From CAZCPB01 sp044223975 (lineage in GTDB: Bacteria; Planctomycetota; Phycisphaerae; Phycisphaerales; UBA1924): DNA of 64,000 nucleotides. The notes below the pieces were generated by a model. It did not search any database. It was not told the DNA's origin and saw only the letters and a program-made list of their open reading frames with translations. A program made the translations under genes and the position numbers. The stretch covers positions 1 to 64,000 of the forward strand of contig JBGALI010000023.1 of the NCBI GenBank assembly GCA_044223975.1, read 5' to 3'. This document shows, one piece after another, positions 7,172 to 15,441 of this stretch (position 1 is its first letter; each line of letters opens with the position of its first letter).

Positions 7172-9688
7172 ATGCAGGACTTTGAGAAACTCGGGTCGTT
7201 CTACCTCGGCAAGGTCTACGACATCGAGAAGCGGGCCCGCACCGACGCGCTGGTGCTCTACGACTCCAAGGACCTGTGCACGCACGCCGTCTGCGTCGGC
7301 ATGACCGGCAGCGGCAAGACCGGCCTGTGCCTGACCCTGCTCGAAGAAGCGGCGATCGACAACATCCCCTCGATCATCATCGACCCCAAGGGCGACCTCT
7401 CCAACCTCCTGCTCACGTTCCCCGATCTCAAGCCCGAAGACTTCGCCCCCTGGGTCAACGCCGACGACGCGGCCAAGTCCGGCGTCACCCCCGCCCAGCT
7501 CGCCGAGCAGCAGGCGGCGCGCTGGAGCAAGGGTCTGGCCGAGTGGAACCAGGACGGCGCCCGCGTCCGAAAGCTCCGCGACTCCGCCGACTTCTCCATC
7601 TACACCCCCGGCTCGACCGCGGGCCTGCCCGTGTCGATCCTGAAATCCCTCGACGCCCCCGACCCCGCCGTGCGCGAGGACACCGAGCTCTTCCGCGCTT
7701 GCGTCAGCACCACCGCCACCAGCCTGCTGGGCCTGCTGGGCATCGACGCCGATCCTATCAGGAGCCGCGAGCACATCCTGCTCTCGACGCTGCTCGCCCG
7801 CGCCTGGGGCGCGGGGCAGAGCCTCGAGCTGGGCGCGCTGATCGCGCAGGTGCAGAACCCGCCGGTGACCAAGGTCGGCGTGATGGACCTGGACTCGTTC
7901 TACCCCGCCAAGGACCGCTTCGAACTGGCGATGGCCCTGAACAACCTGCTCGCGGCGCCCGGCTTCTCGACGTGGATGGAGGGCGAACCGCTCAACATCG
8001 ACGCCCTGCTGCACACCAAAGAGGGCAAGCCGCGGGTCTCGATCTTCTCCATCGCGCACCTCTCCGACGCCGAGCGGATGTTCTTCGTCTCGCTCCTGCT
8101 CAACCAGACGCTCGGCTGGGTGCGCACGCAGTCGGGCACGACCAGCCTCCGCGCCATCCTTTACATGGACGAGATCGCCGGCTACTTCCCGCCCACCGCC
8201 AACCCGCCCAGCAAGCTCCCGCTGCTCACGCTCATGAAGCAGGCCCGCGCTTTCGGCATGGGCATCGTGCTGGCGACGCAGAACCCCGTCGACCTTGACT
8301 ACAAGGGCCTCTCCAACGCCGGCACCTGGTTCATCGGCCGCCTCCAGACCGAGCGCGACAAGGCGCGAGTTCTCGACGGCCTCGAGGGCGCCGCGGCCGC
8401 GGCAAGCGCGAAGTTCGACCGCTCCTCGATCGAGACGCTTCTCTCGCAGCTGGGCTCGCGCGTCTTCCTCATGAACAACGTCCACGAGGACGCCCCAGAG
8501 ATCATCGAGACCCGCTGGGCCCTCTCCTACCTCCGCGGCCCGCTGACGCGAGCGCAGATCAAGAGCCTGATGGACGCCAAGCGCACCGGCGCCGCGCCCG
8601 CGGCGGCAAGCGCCGACACTTCTTCCAGGTCTTCTTCTTCTTCTACTCCTTCGGCCACTCCTTCTACCCGTCCTAGTGGGGCAGGTGTCCCACCTGCCAC
8701 TACCCGCCCTACTCCCTCTCCTTCTCCCGCCTTCTCCGCCTCGCGCCCGCTCCTCCCCCCCGATGTCCCGCAGTATTTCGTTCCCATCCGCACCACCGTC
8801 GCCGGCGCTGCGCTCGCCTATTCCCCGCGAATCCTCGCCTGCGGGCGGGTCTACTACAGCGACCCCAAGTCCGGCGTCGACACCACCGTCCCCGCCTCCC
8901 TCCTCACTCCCTTCGGCGACGGCCCGCTCACGCTCGACTGGGACCACGCCCAAACGACCGAGCTCACCGACACCGACGTCGAGAAGGACCCCGAGGCCGC
9001 GGGCACGTTCGAGTCTCTCCCCCCCGACGCCGGCAAGCTCAAGAGCTACGAGGCCTGGAAGAAGTCCTTCGCCGACACGCTCTACCGCACCCACAAGCTC
9101 GAACTCCTCCGCAGCGATGCGCTCGACGAGGTCTCGCGCCCCGACGAATCGGAGCGCGACTTCCGCCTCCGCCTGCAGCAGAAGGCCCGCGAGATCCGCG
9201 ACGCCGCCAGCGCCAAGCTGCGCCAGAAGTACGCGCCCAGGCAGGCCCAGCTCGCCGACCGCCTCCGCCGCGCCCAGCAGCGCGTCGAGGAGCAGGCCGC
9301 GCAGGCCCGCTCGGCCAAGATCCAGACCGCCATCTCCTTCGGCTCGGCGATCCTGGGCGCGTTCCTGGGACGCAAGGCCGTCAGCTCCGCCAACATCGGC
9401 AAGGCCTCGACCGCCATGCGCGGCGTCGGCCGCAGCATGAAGGAGTCAGGCGACGTCGGACGCGCGGAGGAGTCCGTCGAGGCCGTCCAGCAGCAGATCG
9501 CCGAGCTCGAGGCCGAGGTCAAGTCCGAACTCGACGCCGCCGCCGCGGCCGCCGACCCGCTCACCGAGACCTTCGAGAAGATCTCCCTCCGCCCCAAGAA
9601 GACCAACATCACGGTGCGCGCCGTGGTGCTGGCGTGGGTGCCGCGCTGGGTCGACGCCTCGGGACGCGCCACCGACGCCTGGGCGTAG
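7172..9688 (+). CDS. HerA/FtsK-superfamily ATPase (helicase HerA-like)
   Basis: This is an 838-residue P-loop ATPase of the HerA type, expected to act on DNA as a hexameric pump. Walker A is GMTGSGKT (43-50), Walker B is RAILYMDEIAG (327-337), and a GRLQTERD segment near 389-396 could hold the arginine finger. A Ser/Pro/Thr-rich linker (about 474-525) joins the ATPase to a C-terminal region of about 310 residues with long Arg/Gln/Ala-rich coiled-coil helices (about 680-800). ATG at 7172 is preferred because the Walker A distance is then normal. No NurA-type nuclease is next door. The linker contains a palindromic repeat at DNA level. Confidence 0.85.
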   Translation: MQDFEKLGSFYLGKVYDIEKRARTDALVLYDSKDLCTHAVCVGMTGSGKTGLCLTLLEEAAIDNIPSIIIDPKGDLSNLLLTFPDLKPEDFAPWVNADDAAKSGVTPAQLAEQQAARWSKGLAEWNQDGARVRKLRDSADFSIYTPGSTAGLPVSILKSLDAPDPAVREDTELFRACVSTTATSLLGLLGIDADPIRSREHILLSTLLARAWGAGQSLELGALIAQVQNPPVTKVGVMDLDSFYPAKDRFELAMALNNLLAAPGFSTWMEGEPLNIDALLHTKEGKPRVSIFSIAHLSDAERMFFVSLLLNQTLGWVRTQSGTTSLRAILYMDEIAGYFPPTANPPSKLPLLTLMKQARAFGMGIVLATQNPVDLDYKGLSNAGTWFIGRLQTERDKARVLDGLEGAAAAASAKFDRSSIETLLSQLGSRVFLMNNVHEDAPEIIETRWALSYLRGPLTRAQIKSLMDAKRTGAAPAAASADTSSRSSSSSTPSATPSTRPSGAGVPPATTRPTPSPSPAFSASRPLLPPDVPQYFVPIRTTVAGAALAYSPRILACGRVYYSDPKSGVDTTVPASLLTPFGDGPLTLDWDHAQTTELTDTDVEKDPEAAGTFESLPPDAGKLKSYEAWKKSFADTLYRTHKLELLRSDALDEVSRPDESERDFRLRLQQKAREIRDAASAKLRQKYAPRQAQLADRLRRAQQRVEEQAAQARSAKIQTAISFGSAILGAFLGRKAVSSANIGKASTAMRGVGRSMKESGDVGRAEESVEAVQQQIAELEAEVKSELDAAAAAADPLTETFEKISLRPKKTNITVRAVVLAWVPRWVDASGRATDAWA
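8675..8701. repeat. Palindromic repeat inside the HerA-like gene
   Basis: The arms AGTGGGGCAGGTG and CACCTGCCACT form a hairpin with a TCC loop (one arm has two extra G). It is read in frame as SGAGVPPAT within the low-complexity linker. It looks like an inserted short palindromic repeat tolerated in a disordered region. Confidence 0.65.
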
Positions 9689-10076
9689 AACGACCCGCGC
9701 CGGACGAAGCCCCGGCCCGGGAATCGCCGCCTCCCCCGCTCCACGACGCCGCGCTCCCGCACCCCAGACGCGATGAACCTCAGGCGCGGAGCAACCCGCG
9801 GCGTGCGCCGTCAACATGACGATCCCGCACCCCCGTCGTGATCAGCACTCGGGGCCACGCCGATGGGCCGTGGTTACGCCGCTCGCACCGCCGTCCGCCG
9901 CCGGGCCCTTGCCCCGCGGCAGTCTCAACGACGCGGGCGGCGGACCGACCGCTCCGGCCAAGGACAGACCACCACCAGGACCGAGGCGCCGTCGAGCCCG
10001 CGCCGGGATCACCCGGCGTGGTCCGGTCGTGACGTGGTCCGAACGAGTCATTGCCCCCCTGGATCAGGAGACGAAC
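9689..10076. other. Intergenic stretch, about 390 nt, no gene seen
   Basis: It lies between the HerA-like gene and a small membrane protein gene on the same strand. No open frame here shows coherent protein character: the frames read as Arg/Pro-rich shadow sequence. The only clear signal is the AGGAG ribosome-binding site at 10066-10070 belonging to the next gene. Confidence 0.5.
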
Positions 10077-10469
10077 ATGAGCCGCGCACTCGCCGTCGCC
10101 GATAGTCTCGCGCAAGCCGCGATCTTCACGCTCATGGTGATTCTCGCCATGCAGGGGATGGTCTTCATCGGATATGTGGTGCTGGTCATGCACGGCGTCG
10201 TGCCGTGGGTGGCGCTGGCCGGCGTCGCGTCGGCGATCTTCGCCCTCTCCGCCGCGGTGCACATCTCCTCGAACCTGCAGCACCGCGACGGCGCCAACGA
10301 CCCGCCCACCGAGTCGACGGACACCGCGCCGCCGCCCGGGCATCAGGGAGTCGAACTCAAGCCCGCCCCGCGCCCCGACCGCGAACATCTCACCACGGCC
10401 GGGCTCCGCGGCACACTCGAATTAGCCCCCGCGGCAGACGCCCCGGCCGACGCGGTCGGCGCGGCGTGA
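10077..10469 (+). CDS. Small two-helix membrane protein, unknown function
   Basis: The 130-residue protein has two hydrophobic segments (IFTLMVILAMQGMVFIGYVV and VPWVALAGVASAIFALSAAV) followed by a hydrophilic, Pro-rich tail of about 65 residues. An AGGAG motif 6 nt before the ATG supports the start. It is convergent with the pgl gene, with a GC-rich palindrome in the 36-nt gap. No family recognised. Confidence 0.65.
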   Translation: MSRALAVADSLAQAAIFTLMVILAMQGMVFIGYVVLVMHGVVPWVALAGVASAIFALSAAVHISSNLQHRDGANDPPTESTDTAPPPGHQGVELKPAPRPDREHLTTAGLRGTLELAPAADAPADAVGAA

Positions 10470-10505
10470 GCGAACCTCACCGCGGCCGCGCGGCCCGCCC
10501 GTTTA

Positions 10506-11189
10506 TCACTCGGTTCCCGCCGCCGCGCGGTCGGCGATGACGGTGGCCCGCTCCCGCGCCACCCGCCCCGCCGGGATCGAGCGGTCCCCCGCGCGCAGGC
10601 GCCGCAGCGCCTCGACCTTCTCGCCGCCCGTGACCACCCACAGCACGCGCCGGGCCTGGTCGAGCACGGGGTACGTGAGCGTCATCCGCTTCCGACCTTG
10701 GTAGATGCCCGTCACCGCGACGTCCGCGTCGGTCACGTCGAGCGCCGCATCCCCCGGCACCAGCGACGCCGTGTGCCCGTCGGCGCCCAGGCCAAGGTGC
10801 ACCAGGTCCAGCACCGGCGGAGACCCGGCCAGCCCGCGCAGCGTCGCCCCGTATTCCGCCGCGGCGCCCGCAAGGTCCGGAGACTCGACCGGCATCGCGT
10901 GGACCTGCGCCGTCGGCCCCCGCCCCGCCAGGCTCGCCACCAGGTGCGTGAGGTTCCGGTCCTTGTCCCCCGCGGGCGCCACCCGCTCGTCCACCTGCAC
11001 GACGTGCACCCGCTCCCACGGCAGAGTCTCCGCGGCCAGGTGCCCGAGCATAATCCACGGCGTCCGGCCCCCGCTGACCGCCAGCACGAAGCGCCCGCGC
11101 GCCGCCACGCCCGCGCGGATCTCCGCCGCGATCACCGCCGCGGCTTGGCGTGCCACCGCCCGGTCATCGTCGAGCACCTCGACCTGCAT
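10506..11189 (-). CDS. pgl: 6-phosphogluconolactonase (DevB/Pgl type)
   Basis: It hydrolyses 6-phosphogluconolactone to 6-phosphogluconate in the oxidative pentose phosphate pathway. The 227-residue protein has the family signatures SGGRTPWIMLGHLA, DERVAPAGDKDRNL and GLGADGHTASLVPG. It is the last gene of the ppgK-pgi-gnd-pgl operon, 17 nt after gnd. Glucose-6-phosphate dehydrogenase (zwf), which makes its substrate, is not in the window. Confidence 0.88.
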   Translation of the reverse strand: MQVEVLDDDRAVARQAAAVIAAEIRAGVAARGRFVLAVSGGRTPWIMLGHLAAETLPWERVHVVQVDERVAPAGDKDRNLTHLVASLAGRGPTAQVHAMPVESPDLAGAAAEYGATLRGLAGSPPVLDLVHLGLGADGHTASLVPGDAALDVTDADVAVTGIYQGRKRMTLTYPVLDQARRVLWVVTGGEKVEALRRLRAGDRSIPAGRVARERATVIADRAAAGTE

Positions 11190-11206
11190 CGGAGCCTCCG
11201 CGCGCC

Positions 11207-12223
11207 TCAGCCCTTGTGCTTCTCGACGTGCCCGCCGAACGCAAAGCGCATCGCCGACAGCACCTTGTCCGAGTAGTCCGACTCGCCGCGCGAGCTGAAC
11301 CGCTGGTATAGCGCCGCCGACAGCACCGGCGCCGGCACGGCCTCGTCGATCGCCGCCTTGATCGTCCAACGCCCCTCGCCCGAGTCGGAGACGCGCCCGG
11401 AGAATTCCTTGAGCTCGGGGTCCTTCACCAGCGCCGACGCGGTGAGGTCCAGCAGCCACGAGGCGATCACGCTGCCGCGGCGCCACACCTCGGTGATGTC
11501 GCGGAGGTTCATGTCGAACTGGTAGTGCGCGGGGTCGCGCAGGGGCGTGGTCTCGGCGTCGACCGCGTGCTCGCCCTTGCCCACGTTGGCCGCGCGGAGG
11601 ATGCCCAGCCCCTCGGCGTAGGCCGCCATGAGCCCGTACTCGATGCCGTTGTGCACCATCTTGACGAAGTGCCCGGCTCCGCTGGGCCCGCAGTGCAGGT
11701 AGCCGTGCTCGGCCGTCCCGCCGATCTTCTCGCGGCCGGGCGTGCGCGGGATGTCGCCGATCCCCGGCCCGAGGGTGTCGAAGATCGGGTCGAGGCGCTT
11801 CACGACCTCGCTCTCGCCGCCGATCATCATGCAGTAGCCGCGTTCGAGGCCCCAGACGCCGCCGCTGGTCCCGACGTCCACGTAGTGCAGCCCCCTGGCC
11901 GCGAGCTCCCGGGCCCGCCGGATGTCGTCCACGTAGTAGGAGTTGCCGCCGTCGATGATGGTGTCGCCGCGCTCCAGCAGCGGGGCCAGGTCGGCGATCG
12001 TCGCGTCGACCACCGCCGCGGGGACCATCAGCCACACCGCGCGGGGCTTGTCGAGCTTCTTGACCATGTCGGCCAGCGACTCGGAGCCGGTGGCCTTCTC
12101 CCTGGCGAGGCTCGCCACCGCCTCGCGCGACCGGTCGAACACCACGCACGAGTGCCCGCCCTTCACCAGCCGCCGCACCATGTTGGCGCCCATCCGTCCC
12201 AGGCCGATCATTCCAAGCTGCAT
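11207..12223 (-). CDS. gnd: 6-phosphogluconate dehydrogenase, decarboxylating (short GndA/YqeC type)
   Basis: It oxidatively decarboxylates 6-phosphogluconate to ribulose 5-phosphate. At 338 residues it belongs to the short form, most members of which are NAD-dependent. The Rossmann motif GLGRMGANMVRRL is at the N-terminus; GTSGGVWGLERGYCMMIGG and KMVHNGIEYGLMAAYAEG form the substrate site. The ATG at 12223 has an AAAGGA Shine-Dalgarno (12231-12236). It lies between pgi and pgl. Confidence 0.9.
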   Translation of the reverse strand: MQLGMIGLGRMGANMVRRLVKGGHSCVVFDRSREAVASLAREKATGSESLADMVKKLDKPRAVWLMVPAAVVDATIADLAPLLERGDTIIDGGNSYYVDDIRRARELAARGLHYVDVGTSGGVWGLERGYCMMIGGESEVVKRLDPIFDTLGPGIGDIPRTPGREKIGGTAEHGYLHCGPSGAGHFVKMVHNGIEYGLMAAYAEGLGILRAANVGKGEHAVDAETTPLRDPAHYQFDMNLRDITEVWRRGSVIASWLLDLTASALVKDPELKEFSGRVSDSGEGRWTIKAAIDEAVPAPVLSAALYQRFSSRGESDYSDKVLSAMRFAFGGHVEKHKG

Positions 12224-12258
12224 GGCCGATTCCTTTCCAGGTGTTCGTCGGGTCGGGC

Positions 12259-13899
12259 TCAGGTCGCGGCGCGGAGCGCGCGGTAGCGGCGGATCAGGGC
12301 GTTGGTCGAGGAGTCGTGGCCGAGCGCCGGCGCCGCCGCGCTCTCGAGCTCGGGGATGATGCGCTGCGCCAGGGCCTTGCCCAGCTCCACACCCCACTGG
12401 TCGAAGCAGTTGATCCCCCAGACCGCGCCCTGGGTGAAGACGGCGTGCTCGTACAGCGCCACCAGCGCGCCCAGCGCGTGCGGCGTGAGCCGCTCGGCCA
12501 GGATCGTGTTCGACGGCCGGTTCCCCTCGAAGACGCGGTGGGGCACCAGCGCCGCCGCAGTGCCCTCGGCCCGGACCTCGTCGGCCGTCTTGCCGAACGC
12601 CAGCGCCTCGGCCTGCGCGAAGACGTTGGCCATCAGCACGTCGTGGTGCCGCCCCAGCGGGTTCAGCGTCCGCGCAAACGCGATGAAGTCGCACGGCACC
12701 AGGCGCGTGCCCTGGTGGATCAGCTGGTAGAACGAGTGCTGCCCGTTGGTCCCCGGCTCGCCCCAGTAGATCGGGCCCGTGGGCACGCCCACGCGCCCGC
12801 CGTCCAGCCGCACGTGCTTGCCGTTGCTCTCCATCGTTAGCTGCTGCAGGTACGCGGGGAATCGCTTGAGGTACTGCTCGTACGGCAGCACCGCCACCGT
12901 CTCGGCGCCGAAGAAATCGGTGTACCACAGCCCCAGAAGCCCCATGATCGCCGGCAGGTTCCGCTCGAAGGGCGCGGTGCGGTAGTGCTCGTCCATCGCG
13001 CGGAACCCCGCGAGCATGGCCCGGAAGCTCTCCGGCCCGACCGCCAGCATCGTCGAGAGGCCGATCGCCGAATCCATCGAGTACCGCCCGCCCACCCAGT
13101 CCCAGAAGCCGAACATGTTGGCGGTGTCGATGCCGAACTCCGCGACCTTGGCGGCGTTGGTCGAGACCGCCACGAAGTGCTTCGCCACCGCCGCGCCGTC
13201 GCCCCCCAGCCCCTTGAGCGCCCAGTCCCGGGCGCTCTGCGCGTTGGTCATCGTCTCCAGCGTCGTGAACGTCTTGGACGACACGATGAACATCGTCTCG
13301 GACGGGTCCAGGTCACGCACCGCCTCGGCAAAGTCCGTCCCGTCGACGTTGGAGACGAAGCGGAACGTCATCGAACGGTCGCTGTAGTGCCGCAGCGCCT
13401 CGTACGCCATCACCGGTCCCAGGTCCGAGCCCCCGATCCCGATGTTCACGACGTTGCGGATCCGCCTGCCCGTGTGCCCCTTCCACTCGCCCCGCCGCAC
13501 CCGCTCGCAGAACGCCGACATCCGGCCCAGCACCTCGTGCACCGGCGCCACGACGTCATGGCCGTCCACGACGATCGACGTTCCCTTGGGCGCCCGCAGC
13601 GCCACGTGCAGCACCGCCCGGTTCTCGGTGGTGTTGATCCGCTCGCCGCGGAACATCGCCTCGATCCGCCCCCGCACGCCCGTCTCTTCCGCCAGGCGGA
13701 CCAGGAGCTTCATCGTCTCGTCGGTTGCCCGGTTCTTGGAGTAATCCAGGAACAGCCCCGCGCCCTCCGCGGTCATCCGCTCGCCGCGATTGGGGTCGTC
13801 CGCAAAGAGCCGTCGCAGGTGGAGTCCCTCGACGGACCTGTGGTGCTCGACCAGCGCTTTCCACGCAGGGGTTTCGGTGATCGTCGTACTGGCGGTCAT
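12259..13899 (-). CDS. pgi: Glucose-6-phosphate isomerase
   Basis: It interconverts glucose 6-phosphate and fructose 6-phosphate. The 546-residue protein has normal length for the large Pgi family. NIGIGGSDLGPVMAYEAL, FRFVSNVDGTDFAEAV, WVGGRYSMDSAIGLS and INCFDQWGVELGKALA are the family signatures. Its start codon overlaps the stop of ppgK by 4 nt, which indicates translational coupling. Confidence 0.95.
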   Translation of the reverse strand: MTASTTITETPAWKALVEHHRSVEGLHLRRLFADDPNRGERMTAEGAGLFLDYSKNRATDETMKLLVRLAEETGVRGRIEAMFRGERINTTENRAVLHVALRAPKGTSIVVDGHDVVAPVHEVLGRMSAFCERVRRGEWKGHTGRRIRNVVNIGIGGSDLGPVMAYEALRHYSDRSMTFRFVSNVDGTDFAEAVRDLDPSETMFIVSSKTFTTLETMTNAQSARDWALKGLGGDGAAVAKHFVAVSTNAAKVAEFGIDTANMFGFWDWVGGRYSMDSAIGLSTMLAVGPESFRAMLAGFRAMDEHYRTAPFERNLPAIMGLLGLWYTDFFGAETVAVLPYEQYLKRFPAYLQQLTMESNGKHVRLDGGRVGVPTGPIYWGEPGTNGQHSFYQLIHQGTRLVPCDFIAFARTLNPLGRHHDVLMANVFAQAEALAFGKTADEVRAEGTAAALVPHRVFEGNRPSNTILAERLTPHALGALVALYEHAVFTQGAVWGINCFDQWGVELGKALAQRIIPELESAAAPALGHDSSTNALIRRYRALRAAT

Positions 13900-14663
13900 C
13901 GGCGTATCTCTTTCTTCTTCGTAGTCCGAGCCCGTGGGGCCGTCTGCGCCCCGGTCGGTGCTTCATCGTTCTCGTCCCAGAGCGAAAACCCTCCAAGGAA
14001 CGCGTTGGCATTATCCCCCGCACGGCAGCGGGGCGGCAGTGTCTTCAATCGCTTCGCGTTCCCTCCGCCCAGCACCACCTCATCCGGCCCGAGCGCGGCG
14101 ATCAGGCGCTCCACAACGTCCGCGACGTCCCGACGCCACTTCTTTATACCGCGCCGCTCGAGCCCGCGGACGCCGACGTAGTCCTCGAACGTCCCCTTCT
14201 TGTAGGGCAGGTGCCCGACCTCCATCGGCTCGAGCGTGCCGTCAGCGATCATGGCAGTTCCCAGCCCCGTCCCGAGCCCCAGGAACAGCATCCGTCCGCC
14301 GCGGTAGCTTCCCAGCGCCTGCATCGCCGCGTCGTTGATGATCTTCACGGGCCGCCCGAACGCCTTGGCAAAGTCGAACCCGACCCAGCCCTTCGCGAGG
14401 TTGTGAGGCTCCGCCACCGGCCGCCCTCGCAGCACTGGCCCGGGATACCCGATTGAAACCGCGTCGAACTTCCACTCCGCGGCAAGCTTCCTCACCCCCG
14501 CGACCATGCGTCGAGGAGTCAGCGTTGGCCCCGACGCCATCGCTCGCGACTCGGCCTGCCCACTCCCCAGGATCTTGACGTGCGTCCCGCCAACATCGAC
14601 CACCAGCACCCGCGCGCCTCGCTCAGAGACCCGCAACTCCGCCCGAGTCCTCGCACGTCTCAT
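13896..14663 (-). CDS. ppgK: ROK-family glucokinase, probably polyphosphate glucokinase type
   Basis: It should phosphorylate glucose to glucose 6-phosphate. The phosphate-binding motif VVDVGGTHVKI, the catalytic segment IINDAAMQALG, LFLGLGTGLGTAMIADG, and the ELGHL-like EVGHLPYKKG followed by a C-terminal LGGGNAKRLK resemble polyphosphate-dependent glucokinases. Use of polyphosphate versus ATP cannot be decided by reading. The start at 14663 (MRRARTR) is chosen over 14708 because the core begins about 20 residues later; the protein then has 255 residues. First gene of the operon. Confidence 0.78.
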   Translation of the reverse strand: MRRARTRAELRVSERGARVLVVDVGGTHVKILGSGQAESRAMASGPTLTPRRMVAGVRKLAAEWKFDAVSIGYPGPVLRGRPVAEPHNLAKGWVGFDFAKAFGRPVKIINDAAMQALGSYRGGRMLFLGLGTGLGTAMIADGTLEPMEVGHLPYKKGTFEDYVGVRGLERRGIKKWRRDVADVVERLIAALGPDEVVLGGGNAKRLKTLPPRCRAGDNANAFLGGFSLWDENDEAPTGAQTAPRARTTKKKEIRR

Positions 14664-14879
14664 GGCTCGAATCCCCTTGCCGCGCCGCCCAACCCCACGA
14701 GCCGCCACGCACCAGGCCCCAGCCTACCGCCAATTCCGCAGGTCCACGACTTCAAGCCGCCACCGTCGCGGCCGTGCGCCACGAGCAAGGGGGCAATCCG
14801 ATCGCCACAAACTCCGCAAGATGTATGGACCGCTCCCCGCACCCGTGATCCAGAGTGTCACTGTGCAGAACGAGCGAAT

Positions 14880-14952
14880 GGGCGCAACAGGACTCGAACC
14901 TGTGACCTCGGCTATGTGACAGCCGCGCTCTAGCCAACTGAGCTACGCGCCC
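14880..14952 (-). tRNA. tRNA-Val (anticodon CAC)
   Basis: A full cloverleaf can be folded: acceptor GGGCGCG/TGCGCCC, D-stem GCTC/GAGC, anticodon stem CGGCT/AGCCG with loop GTCACAT, and T-arm ACAGG-TTCGAGT-CCTGT. The loop places CAC at positions 34-36. G at position 32 is unusual, so the isotype is slightly less certain than the tRNA itself. CCA is not encoded. Confidence 0.85.
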
Positions 14953-15105
14953 GAACGGGGAACATCGTACCCTGCCGTGCGGGCGGGTCCACCCGTTCGG
15001 GGACCTGTGCAAGCCCGGGACGTCGGGGGCGTTGAGCCGGGGTTCCGCGTTTGCCTGCCCGCACGCGCGGGCGGGGCTGGACGGGGTCGACGCAGGGGGT
15101 GCTTC

Positions 15106-15423
15106 GTGGACTCACAGGGCCGCCGATCAGCATCTCAGGCGTTGGGTCGACGGCTGGGGGTCATCGCGTGCGAACTGGCAATCGTCGGTGCGGCCTGGTG
15201 GTATTTCGGGCTCAAGTGGCCGGTGGGAGCGTCCCTTTTCGCGGCGATCGTGGTCTCAGGGCTTGTGCCGGAGAGGTACGAGTCCCTGGCATCGGGCGCG
15301 GGGCTGCTGGGAATCTCGGTGCTGGCGTATTTCGGGTACGGCGCCGAGCGGCTGGCGATCATGCTGGCGGCGATCGGCGTGTTGATGCTCATCCGCGGCG
15401 CGGTTGGACTTCGCGCGAAGTAA
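15106..15423 (+). CDS. Small integral membrane protein, unknown
   Basis: The 105-residue protein has three to four hydrophobic segments (ACELAIVGAAWWYFGL, GASLFAAIVVSGLV, AGLLGISVLAYFGYG, AIMLAAIGVLMLIRGAVGL). GTG at 15106 is preferred because AGGGGG lies 6 nt upstream and the residues before it are shadow-like. It converges on pdhC with an 18-nt gap. No family recognised. Confidence 0.6.
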   Translation: MDSQGRRSASQALGRRLGVIACELAIVGAAWWYFGLKWPVGASLFAAIVVSGLVPERYESLASGAGLLGISVLAYFGYGAERLAIMLAAIGVLMLIRGAVGLRAK

Positions 15424-15441
15424 TGGCGGCCGTGCCGGGCA

